NCBI GenBank assembly: GCA_030374735.1
Contig: JASCIV010000614.1
Coordinates: forward strand, 1-15,681
Source: Gracilaria caudata
Taxonomy: Eukaryota; Rhodophyta; Florideophyceae; Gracilariales; Gracilariaceae
DNA length: 15,681 bases
Reading direction: 5' to 3'
A program made the position numbers and the translations under genes. The notes under the pieces are model-generated. The model saw nothing but the letters and a program-made list of their open reading frames with translations. It was not told where the DNA came from and made no database searches. This document shows positions 8,300-15,681 of the stretch, in pieces. Within the stretch, counting starts at the first letter, position 1. Each line of letters opens with the position of its first letter.

Positions 8300-8572
8300 T
8301 TATGATCCAATTTGTTTGGAACACCGAAAACCAACCGAAATGCGTCGTGTGACACGGCGCATTGTTTTGACAAAAAAACCTTTGATTTTACTTATATATT
8401 ACAGGAAAAAAGCGCTGTTCTAAATATAAACGACCATAACGGCAGACATGCCAAAAAGGCCAGGAATGTGCCAAAAAGTTGCGTCCTACTAGTTTTTTAA
8501 CCGATTTTTGTGAACATTAGCTCTATCTAAATATAGCCGGGCTAGCGCAGCCCGTAGTAGGAGCTTTGCTAT
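8300..8572 (+). mobile_element. Palindrome-bearing element, copy B (diverged 3' half)
   Basis: Homology to copies A and C begins near GATCCAATTT (about 8304) and runs to GTAGGAGCTTTGCTAT at 8572. The 23-bp palindrome at 8340-8362 has one arm mismatch (ATGCGTCGTGT against ACACGGCGCAT). Its spacing to the end is 210 bp. The subterminal hairpin here is CGGGCT/AGCCCG around AGCGC (8538-8554), with different bases from copies A and C but the same pairing. It is more diverged than A and C are from each other, so it is an older insertion or another subfamily. Confidence 0.65.
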
Positions 8573-8674
8573 GACACGTAACACGTACGCACACGTGGTT
8601 GCCAAAAGACCATAGAAAGGGAGACAAGTGATCACTGTGAAAATTGTGAAGTGTCTTTTGTTTTTACTCTTTGA

Positions 8675-9127
8675 CAAAAAGAAAGAATTACTTCATTATT
8701 GCATTGCTTAAAATTATCCATATTTACTGCTGGATCCGCAGGTATTTGTCAAAATTTAGGGGAACCTTTTGACAGTGCAGTCAATACTATTTTTTCTGCG
8801 ATTGTAAAACAGCTAATCAGAGTTATGCAAAGCGGGCTTCGCAAAAAGTTTGCAAAGCTCCTAAGCTACCTATTTAGTGAAGCTTCAAAGCATAAGAGCA
8901 AACTCCTCTATTACTTGATTTGAATTCTACAAAATTATGCTAGGATGTGGTTTAATTCCTTTAGCGACAAACCAAAGGAAAGAGCCAGTAACAGTTTTTT
9001 AAAGTTTGGTGCACTGATTTTAGTTAGCTCGGCATTTAAAAGAGTAAAAGTGTACCTTGCTGGTGAAATTTTTTTTGTATTATCTGTTGGGCATACATTA
9101 ATGATTACTATTTTACTCGATTCATAG
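8675..9127 (+). pseudogene. Open frame of about 150 codons with one in-frame TGA
   Basis: From 8675 to the TAG at 9125-9127 one frame is open except for a TGA at 8921-8923. The part after it (ATG at 8945, 60 codons) is hydrophobic: FGALILVSSAF, a basic patch, then FFVLSVGHTLMITILLDS, resembling one or two membrane segments. The copy-A equivalent (7356-7667) keeps the frame without indels and the same TGA, with a second TGA where this copy has TCA, and ACT where this copy has ATG. Homology begins at 8816, so the earlier part of the frame lies outside the repeat. Many differences change an amino acid, so I see little sign of current selection. It may be the decayed tail of a gene once carried by the element. 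Confidence 0.25.
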
Positions 9128-9428
9128 AAGTTTGAGTTTCAAGTATATTGTTAGAAATCTGATCCAATTTTTGAAACTACCAAAAAGAAGGAAAAATGCG
9201 CCGTGTGACACGGCGCATGTTTTTGAAGAAAAAGCTCGACGTAGACTATTTTGTTTGAGGAAAAGACAGCCATTCTAAACATAGACGACGAAAATGAGGT
9301 ATATACCAAAAACGCCAGCAGTGTGCCAAAAACCTGCCATGCAGTACAAATATCTAAGATTATTGCAAAAATTAGATCAAGTCTATATATAACTAGGATA
9401 GCGCTGCCCCTGGTAGGAGCTTTGCGAT
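8816..9428 (+). mobile_element. Palindrome-bearing AT-rich element, copy C (best preserved)
   Basis: The most intact of the four copies. It starts ATCAGAGTTATGCAAAGC and ends GTAGGAGCTTTGCGAT (9413-9428). The palindrome at 9196-9218 is perfect: arms ATGCGCCGTGT and ACACGGCGCAT about a single G. A subterminal hairpin is at 9397-9409. A GAGCAAACTCCTC box at 8896-8909 matches GAGCAAACCCCTC in copy A. It lies in direct orientation to A, about 1.46 kb away start to start. It contains the second part of the interrupted frame at 8675-9127. Confidence 0.7.
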
Positions 9429-9506
9429 AAACGTCGTGAAAAAGCGTATCTAGATTTTGTTGAAAATTTTGTGGCTTAAATAGCAAAAAAGAAACCAGCA
9501 TGTACA

Positions 9507-9522
9507 GTGACTATATGTGACT
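9507..9522 (-). repeat. 16-bp inverted repeat, right arm
   Basis: GTGACTATATGTGACT, exact inverse of 6977-6992. It lies about 80 bp beyond the end of copy C. It overlaps a GACTGACTA 9-mer (9519-9527) that is also present in direct orientation at 6949-6957, near but not immediately outside the left arm. Confidence 0.5.
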
Positions 9523-10018
9523 GACTATAACCTTCATAGCGGTGAGTATGACTTTTCAAGTTCTCAAATATTCTAGTCGCAAATATACTCCTGCTTTCTA
9601 CCCGGACTTGGAGAGATTTGGGGTCGTTTCTTGAAATCAGCTCCACGTGGACCAAAGTTGAGGTTTTAAACAAGAATAACTATTACGTCGGAGGGGTGGA
9701 CTTTTGTTTTGGACCTATAATTTACACCAAGCAATTTAACGTTTGCTAATTGGAATTAAGCCAGGCTTAAAAACCAACCAAATCATCACCATGGCAAACT
9801 GCAGTCGGCCGGACATTCACTCAAGAGTGCTCACGTCATTCGTGGCCAATTCCGACCATTAGACAGCATATGCGTATTCATTCACTTTACCATTTGCAGT
9901 ATCTTTATCTTTTTTCATTTTGTCCGAAAGTTGAAGATAACATTCCGCACTACGCAGGTCTATGTAATCTTTCCCTCGCACGCTACCTGACAAACCCCTG
10001 GTTTCAGAAGTCCACCCT
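9523..10018. other. Spacer downstream of the GTPase gene
   Basis: No gene identified. It probably holds the 3' UTR and end of transcription of the minus-strand gene that stops at 10019. A minus-strand frame (10095-9859) runs past that stop in another phase but looks unremarkable. Confidence 0.4.
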
Positions 10019-11911
10019 TCATATTTTGTCTGTCCTCCGTTTTCCCAGTCTGGCCCGAATGCGTTTAGGAATGGCCATCTTCCGCAAACTTTCAATAACT
10101 TCAGGAGCCATCTCGTCCGAGCTTCCGTCCAATATGTCGGTGAGATACGAGATCAATTTCTGATGCGAATAGTCAAATGGATTGAAGATGCTTACGTAAT
10201 AACTCTGCACACGTAGTGTTCCCTTGTATGAAACTCCAGCATCCCTGACAAGTACTGCCATCCCATATTGATACAGACGTTCCCCAAACCTACGCATCAA
10301 AGTGCTGTTGTGCCTATCCCCTTGATTCTCTTGCAAGAAATTGTTCCATAAGTCATCAGCAACATTTTCGCTATGTTGCACATGAATCGCAACCTTGCGA
10401 ATGTTATTCACTAATCCCAATGTGAAAAAAGCAAGGAGAACGTCGTCCTCACTTGCATACTTCATCACGAAACCGTCGAACAATCCACTTTCTATGTCAG
10501 TGAGTTTGACAAAATCTCCTCTCTCGAACCTCTCTGTAAGATTGTCATATGACTGCCAACCGTCGTCAACGATCTTCTGCACCTCCGCTTCCACGTTACT
10601 CTCTTTCGCCTTCAGTGCGTTCCTAATCTCACGGTACCTTGTTGCAAGAGATGTGATGAGGCTCATCGGCATTGCCCTGCACAGCGTTGCAATAAGGGCC
10701 ACATATGTTCGGGAAGCACAGTCATATTGCTGTCTCAAGTCGTGTAGGCTTACGCAAAACACATGCTCCCTCCTTATGCGATGATCGAGTCTACGAATGG
10801 TGGGCAAATTGTTGTTCTTCGTCTCTTCAAGCTCATAGCTACTTGCAGGTTCATTCACGGTAAGTACCAGAATAAGCATCGAAGCCATGTCCTCCCCAAA
10901 TAATTTCTTGTACATTTCCAAGGACTCGAAAGTAGCCCTCGAAATGCCACCATCAACGTTCACAGTCATTATCAACGAGCTAACTTGCTGCAGAATTCTG
11001 ATGTGGTCCTCTATTGCTGCTTCGTACCATACATCCAATCCGTCCTTGTCATTCAAGCCAGGTGTGTCATATATATCAGTGCGCCAGCATTCCTGATTCA
11101 CCACATCAGTCCGATGTCCAACTTTCAGTTGCATAGTACCCGTCATTCCCTTCGAGACTTCAAACCAATCCTTCTGAAGAAGAGCATTGGCCACTGTGGA
11201 CTTTCCCGACCTAGTGTTTCCGACCATGAATACGCGTCGATTCTGATCGAATTCAACTTCTTCATTGCCGTCGCTCTGTTTGGGGCGAAGAAGAACAAAC
11301 GTATGATTGCCGGTTGGTTTAATTTGGAAATCCATCTCATTTTGGGGAAGTACTTCTGAAGGGAAACCGAAAACTTCTGTGCAAATAGAGGCCAACGCAG
11401 CGGAACAAAAGCTCTCAACTTTGCTGTCGTACTTTCCACGAATTCTCACATTAACGAAGCAGGTTTTGACGGCCTGGACCTCCTGAAGACTGAGATATAA
11501 GCCATCGAAATTCCTGACCAGGTCCTCGATATCGTCTGATGACATTCCCGCTACTCCAAGAGTAGCTGCGACCCTGAACGCCGGATATTTGACCACCATT
11601 GCGAAGACCACATTCGATGAGCAGGCTTTGATGGCAAACAGGAGCTTGATAAGGATTTCTAATTTGTCTGCCGGGATGTTGGTCGATTTCACTCGCGAAC
11701 GAACCTCGATCACCACCGCCGTGGATATCATGCCCTTGATGTGCTCTCTCTGACTGTTTATTTCTTCCCGCAAGGCCTCCATATCGTCATGATTTTGTCG
11801 TAGAAGGTGATAAGCTGCATGTTTCGCTTCGTCCGTACATCCAAGGGCATCGACGAACGAGATGAAATCTGCAAGAAATCCGACCAAGTCTAAGATACCA
11901 GCTGAAGACAT
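10019..11911 (-). CDS. AIG1/GIMAP-like GTPase with N-terminal helical domain, about 630 aa
   Basis: The frame extends up to 12118, but the added 69 residues are low-complexity (poly-Ser) and 5'UTR-like. The ATG at 11911 (A at -3, MSSAGILDLVGF) gives 630 residues; the upstream ATG remains possible. Residues 1-130 are mostly helical. The G domain carries the P-loop GNTRSGKST (231-239), MTGT (256-259, likely switch I Thr), DTPGL (282-286) and LFGED (337-341), followed by hydrophobic ILVLTVNE (347-354) where the guanine-specificity motif should lie. The order and the DTPGL-x-D and LFGE signatures fit AIG1-type GTPases (septin-like TRAFAC class), which bind GTP and often polymerise at membranes in immunity or stress. 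The usual N/TKxD or TR-x-D-like motif is missing or changed, so nucleotide specificity is uncertain. The 200-residue C-terminus is helical and ends basic (PKRIRARLGKRR); no membrane anchor is evident. No adjacent gene shares its strand closely, and the flanks lack the hairpin motif. Confidence 0.82.
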   Translation of the reverse strand: MSSAGILDLVGFLADFISFVDALGCTDEAKHAAYHLLRQNHDDMEALREEINSQREHIKGMISTAVVIEVRSRVKSTNIPADKLEILIKLLFAIKACSSNVVFAMVVKYPAFRVAATLGVAGMSSDDIEDLVRNFDGLYLSLQEVQAVKTCFVNVRIRGKYDSKVESFCSAALASICTEVFGFPSEVLPQNEMDFQIKPTGNHTFVLLRPKQSDGNEEVEFDQNRRVFMVGNTRSGKSTVANALLQKDWFEVSKGMTGTMQLKVGHRTDVVNQECWRTDIYDTPGLNDKDGLDVWYEAAIEDHIRILQQVSSLIMTVNVDGGISRATFESLEMYKKLFGEDMASMLILVLTVNEPASSYELEETKNNNLPTIRRLDHRIRREHVFCVSLHDLRQQYDCASRTYVALIATLCRAMPMSLITSLATRYREIRNALKAKESNVEAEVQKIVDDGWQSYDNLTERFERGDFVKLTDIESGLFDGFVMKYASEDDVLLAFFTLGLVNNIRKVAIHVQHSENVADDLWNNFLQENQGDRHNSTLMRRFGERLYQYGMAVLVRDAGVSYKGTLRVQSYYVSIFNPFDYSHQKLISYLTDILDGSSDEMAPEVIESLRKMAIPKRIRARLGKRRTDKI

Positions 11912-13509
11912 ATTAGGTACGGTACAGTGCTGAAAACGGGAGGATGATGAAGACGAGAGGAGAAGTTGATGAGCACGGTTCGTGTCGAGATGCGGTGGCT
12001 TTCTTCCTTCATGAAAGCCAGCGAGGCGAGCTGAAGTAGCCGTTGTTTGTGGGAGAAAAGGACTGGATGCAATCCAGAAGTATTTCTCTCGGCCCCTCCT
12101 CTCAGCAAAGAGCGACATTTCCCTGTATGCAGCGGTGAAGGTCTACGCCTTTCGGAAAATCGTAGGTTGTGCACACTTGTCTCGATTCGGTTTTGAGGAT
12201 AACTATTGGTCGTTGTTCGGTCGAGCACAAAGCGCGCTCGACAATGTTTGGCAGAAGCCTCCCTCCTTCAAACGATCGACTCTGATGACAGTGATGATCG
12301 TCGTTCTTTGAGATTGTTACATGACTTATTGAGGCGTCTAGCTGTCAAATTATGGGTTTGAGGGTACACTCAAAAAAAAGATGTAAACGCCATTCGTGTG
12401 TCGCTCGGCTAAAGAAACAAAAAATCCGGGTACGGAGATGCTGACAGAAACGAAAAGCGAACACACAAGCATGCTTTGAACAAACGGAACAAGGTGAATG
12501 AAAGCTGGGTTGCTTCTCCCAACCGAAAAGCTGATTCTCCGGAGGGAAAGGTTGATCACACGGTCTGCTACGGGAATGAGGGCGTTCTTTCGTCAAAGTT
12601 TTATAGTTTCAGTGCTCTCCCAAAATGTGCGTGTTTATGATAATATCTTGCGTAGAAACCGTGTAACTACACGCATAATATAATGCCAAGTCTCTGTCCC
12701 AAGAGAACCCCTTTTTTCTGGTGATCAAAACCTGAAGAGAACAATATTGTTATCTACGAAACCCGGCATCAGCGAAAAGGGAATGCGGAAGTGGAAACAC
12801 TATTGCCAACTGGGACAGTCAGAAAACGCCGACGTGGTGGTAATTTGACTCGAGGTAAGACAAATCGGGACACATCGATTGGGCTTCGTGGAGAATTTAG
12901 GCTCGCAACATGGCCAGCGGGAAAGGTTCTTTACACGAACTCTCAGGTCGAAGGTGTCTGGGCCTCTTTATTACAGAGAAGAGGATGGTGCACGAAAGAG
13001 AGCGGCGCTTTGGTGGGGATTGTGGATGACAATACGAATCTGCAAAAACGGTATCGTATTTGCGCTTTGCAGGGCTTTCTGAAACCACAACGAAGAAAAA
13101 CGCATTCCGTTCTAATTCATTTCTGTTCTAGTTGATCAAAACATACGATAGCGTGTCGGTTACTGTTCGAGATAGCCACCCTGGGTACACTTGTGGATGC
13201 GTTTCGGTTCGACTGGCGGTGGGCGGTAGGGACCCGAACACAGAAGCACGCACTTTCTTGTGCACGACAACTCAGCCTCTTTGTTGCAGTGGCAAGAGGA
13301 TTCGATCGCGATGCAGCTGTATTCGCACTTTAGAGATGCTGTGCTTCGGTTGGAAGACATGTCAGTTACCTGTCAACCGCAGGATCCTTCAGAAAGAACT
13401 GAGATTGTATACTTTTGCTCTTTTTTTTCTAAACTGCGACACCCATAGGGCCTATGTACGAAGGGTTAAGAAGAATTTCTGGGTTTTGAACGAGAGCAAC
13501 GTATATTGT
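11912..13509. other. 5' region of the GTPase gene and long spacer
   Basis: Nearest the gene, 11912-12250 probably holds its promoter and 5' UTR; no clear TATA box is seen. A hairpin with arms GTCGAGC (12220-12226) and GCTCGAC (12236-12242) and a 9-nt loop lies about 310 bp before the ATG. Farther right, the open frames (for example 12791-13135, which begins with GTG, and 13132-13512) have no recognisable motif and overlap others, so I consider them chance frames. Confidence 0.4.
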
Positions 13510-13882
13510 TAGTGTCTATTCGACCGATTTCATTGTGCGAAAACGATTATTTTTTGCACGATTTTGACCCCTCATACGCATATTTTTACGCGTTGATTTC
13601 GATAAGAATCGTTGATTTTGGTACGAAAAAAGCCGGTTTTCTAAGCTCTTGCTATGAATAGTAGCATTTTTTGTAACTCTGGGTGATTCGTGGATACACG
13701 CTTATTCATCTCTTCTCTAAGATGATGAAAATCAGCTGAGGCTAAGAATTGTTTTAAGCGCGATAGCTGGGTTTGAAGACGAAGTCTTCAAAACCGCTGA
13801 AAAAACTGCTCAAAGTAATAAAATTTCTACTGAATGTTGATTGTTTTTGGCCTCATATGAGGCCACGGTCGAATAGACACTA
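13510..13882. mobile_element. MITE with Tc1/mariner-type ends (TA target site)
   Basis: TAGTGTCTATTCGACCG at 13510-13526 is exactly inverted at 13866-13882. Reading the outer TA as the duplicated target gives a 369-bp element (13512-13880) with perfect 15-bp terminal inverted repeats GTGTCTATTCGACCG. It has no coding frame. Inside are two further palindromes: TTTGAAGAC and GTCTTCAAA around GAA (13772-13792), and the perfect TGGCCTCATATGAGGCCA at 13848-13865 abutting the right end. TA flanks and small size are typical of Tc1/mariner-derived MITEs. Perfect ends suggest a fairly young insertion. Confidence 0.85.
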
Positions 13883-14050
13883 GTAGATACGATGCCTACT
13901 TGCAAACGGATTCAAATAATACAAACAAATACTTTTCACGTACGTGTAATCACTCGTCACGGCTGGTGCAAGAACGTAAATCGGAATTTTTCGGATTCTG
14001 TTCAAAAACATCGACCAAACTCGCTCATTCCGTCAATGATCCACCCGTTG

Positions 14051-14160
14051 GCGTGTGGCCGCTTAGCCGGGTGGGTAAGGGGAGACAGGGGGTTGAGGGG
14101 GCGCCCCCAGGGGATTGAAGGGGCGCCCCCGCAATGTTACTGAGTTCAAGTCCCACTTTT
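14051..14160 (+). repeat. tRNA-like remnant with GC palindromes (possible SINE head)
   Basis: GCTTAGCCGGGTGGGTAAGG (14061-14080) resembles a tRNA D-arm/A-box, and GAGTTCAAGTCCC (14142-14154) a T-arm/B-box, followed by T runs that could stop RNA polymerase III. Between them are two palindromes, GGGGGCGCCCCC (14097-14108) and GGGGCGCCCCC (14120-14130). T-stem pairing is poor and I could not form an acceptor stem or a normal anticodon arm, so this is not a functional tRNA; a tRNA-derived SINE or pseudo-tRNA is the best guess. Confidence 0.3.
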
Positions 14161-14459
14161 TACTTTTTATGAAGACCTAAATGACTCTACTCCATTTTCC
14201 TAAATGATTAATACTCAGATACCTCTATCAAATTTGTGATTCAAAATATTTTATTCATTTCTTATTATATACTTAATACTTACATTATTCAATACTGCGC
14301 GTTCTTCCTGCACATCAACACAGTCTTCGTCCGTAGAACGCGCAAAAATGCGGACTAAAGACGCCACGTGCAGACAAACAGCCTTCTCGTAGCCGAGTGC
14401 GTGCGAGCAAAACTCTTCAGCAATTTTGCGTAATTTGTGCGCACTAAGGAATCTCCGTG
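14161..14459. other. AT-rich stretch passing into GC-rich DNA
   Basis: 14161-14290 is very AT-rich and without genes. From about 14,295 the composition switches to GC-rich with many CG dinucleotides. No gene is recognised here. Confidence 0.5.
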
Positions 14460-14542
14460 CAAGTTACGCGTGAATAGACGCAGCTGCAAGCTCATTCACG
14501 CGTAACTTGCGTAGCTGCGGGGGCCCATTCACGCGTAACTTG
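14460..14542. repeat. Triplicated 16-mer, one inverted and two direct
   Basis: CAAGTTACGCGTGAAT at 14460-14475 is the exact inverse of ATTCACGCGTAACTTG, which occurs at 14494-14509 and 14527-14542. The first two can form a hairpin with an 18-nt loop, and the second and third are direct copies 33 bp apart. Each contains ACGCGT. They could be clustered binding sites or the ends of a mobile element; no function can be read from sequence. Confidence 0.75.
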
Positions 14543-14543
14543 A

Positions 14544-14559
14544 CCGCGCGAGCGCGCGG
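14544..14559. repeat. GC hairpin next to the 16-mer cluster
   Basis: CCGCGCG (14544-14550) and CGCGCGG (14553-14559) pair around a 2-nt loop. It starts one base after the last 16-mer, which suggests it is part of the same structured region. Confidence 0.6.
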
Positions 14560-15681
14560 AGCACAAGACCATCGATATCTACTTCCTCCATGAGCGCCGT
14601 TCTTACTGTGCTGGCGCCGCCGTCTATTTTTGGCCACCGTCCGCCTCGGCGCGCTGCACCTGCGCTACAGACGTCGTGCTGCGACGCATTCTTTTTGCGC
14701 TGGCTGCCTGCCGGAAATTTGTCTGCCGTACGCGTCCTGACGCAGTTCGCTGGTGACATATTCTATGCGCTTGTGCCGCTGCCGGGAGTGTCTGGCTTGC
14801 CGGCCACTGGTCAACTACTTCCGTCTGGTCTCTACCAACGGCTTGCATTTTTCCGCCTCAAACTTTTCGTTTTCGACCTCTGCTGCGCCCCAGGACCGGC
14901 TGGAACTGGTCTGCTCGCGCTACGCCGTGCAGGTCGTCATCATGGGCACCAATCGCTGCTCACCACCGCCGCAAATTATTGTCAAGTGCGTTCCGCGCTG
15001 CAAACTGCACGATCCAGCCGATACAAGCCCTGTCTGTGATCCGCTCTGCATGGCAGCCGGCAATTGTCCGCTCCCGGGTTCCGACACAAGCCCATGTCTC
15101 CAAGCTGATATCTGCCACCGTATCGTGTCTCATTCGACGAGAGAGCGCCGTCGCCCGCCGCGCAGCACGCCGAACACGCAAGAAGCATGTCGATACTGAG
15201 GATGCGTGTGACGCGTCCCTGCGCCACGTGAACTGCGCTAAGAGATGGTGCTCGTGCGCGGTGTTGGCGCATTCGTAGCTTTTGATTTTGTCGTAGAGCC
15301 ACGGGCGATGTTCGTCGGTTGTGGGGAGCCAGGGGGGGCTCAACCTGTAAGGAACGAAACAGAACACGAACCACGACGGTAGATGAGCACCTGACTACCA
15401 AGTGGTACAGTAGGTAGGATTGCTAGCTCCGGCCGTATCGGAAACGGCGAGCGAGAGCGCAAGCGTACGCACAAGACCTTAATGGTGGTAGTTCTCAACC
15501 AGAAAGGCGAGAGTTTACCAAGATGGTGCCTAGTTGTAGTACAGTGGGTCCGAGCGGATGGGTAGGTGATATGGCCGGTCGGCACACGTTGTAGAGTCGG
15601 CAGACAAGGCGGTCTGCACGGACGGAAGCCCAGGTGGGACACGTGTGGGTTGGCAGGCCTGAACCGGACGGATGGTGGTTG
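14560..15681. other. GC-rich region with overlapping open frames, unassigned
   Basis: Several frames are open at once: plus 14590-15039 (ATG, 149 codons), plus 14741-15199 (no ATG near its start; rich in Cys, with CVPRCKLHDP and VCDPLCMAAGNC), and minus 15401-14982 and 15367-14960. High GC lowers the frequency of stop codons, so overlapping frames of this length are expected by chance. None has a domain I recognise. The Cys-rich plus frame is the only one with a protein-like composition. The last 280 bases hold nothing I can identify. One exon of a gene running off the window cannot be excluded. Confidence 0.3.

Noticed and set aside
3601..9218. Reading the spaced palindromes as a CRISPR array
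   Set aside because: Only four units with spacing of hundreds to thousands of bases, mixed orientation, and homologous rather than unique sequence between them.
9859..10095. Minus-strand 78-codon frame running past the stop of the GTPase gene
   Set aside because: It overlaps the gene's end in another phase, has no domain, and no splice sites clearly join it to the gene.
11912..12118. 69-codon extension of the GTPase from an upstream ATG
   Set aside because: Poly-Ser, low-complexity and 5'UTR-like; the ATG at 11911 has a good context and begins the structured part. Not fully excluded.
12791..13135. Plus-strand 114-codon frame
   Set aside because: GTG start, no recognisable domain, and overlapping frames on both strands.

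Overview
The window looks like nuclear DNA of a eukaryote. Three long uninterrupted reading frames (about 550 to 690 codons) are spread among long non-coding stretches full of short inverted-repeat elements, with no operon layout and no ribosome-binding sites. Intron-poor genes mixed with many small transposable elements would fit a florideophyte red alga, but a fungus or another protist cannot be excluded from sequence alone. No rRNA, canonical tRNA or CRISPR array was seen.

Layout. 1-653 (minus) is a broken, truncated gag/capsid-like gene of an LTR-type retroelement. 1039-3111 (minus) encodes a 690-aa protein and 4692-6356 (plus) a 554-aa protein. The two share a motif set (VSY, RY-x-[LI]-W-x-D, W-x(3)-GLLPY) that resembles a heterokaryon-incompatibility (HET)-like core, so they look like distant paralogues. 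6977-9522 is an AT-rich nest of repeats: two near-full copies of a ~610-bp element, one partial copy, and an enclosing 16-bp inverted repeat. A fourth, inverted copy lies at 3389-3640. All four copies carry a 23-bp near-perfect palindrome 209-212 bp from one end. 10019-11911 (minus) encodes an AIG1/GIMAP-like GTPase of about 630 aa. 13510-13882 is a small Tc1/mariner-type MITE with 15-bp inverted ends and TA flanks. 14051-14160 is a tRNA-like remnant with GC palindromes. From about 14,300 to the end the DNA becomes GC-rich, with a triplicated 16-mer and several overlapping open frames that I cannot assign.

A second theme is a ~54-bp hairpin-bearing motif (starting ATCAGAG, ending near GCAAAGCTCCTA). 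It occurs in inverted pairs that bracket both HET-like genes (916-967 with 3251-3303; 3307-3340 with 6997-7050), and it also begins the two larger copies of the AT-rich element. The genes may therefore sit inside, or be closely hemmed in by, one mobile-element family.

Functionally, HET-like proteins and AIG1-type GTPases are each linked in other organisms to self/non-self recognition or immunity. Their proximity here, in a repeat-rich fast-changing region, allows a speculative reading as an accessory recognition or defence locus. Nothing in the sequence proves that they act together.
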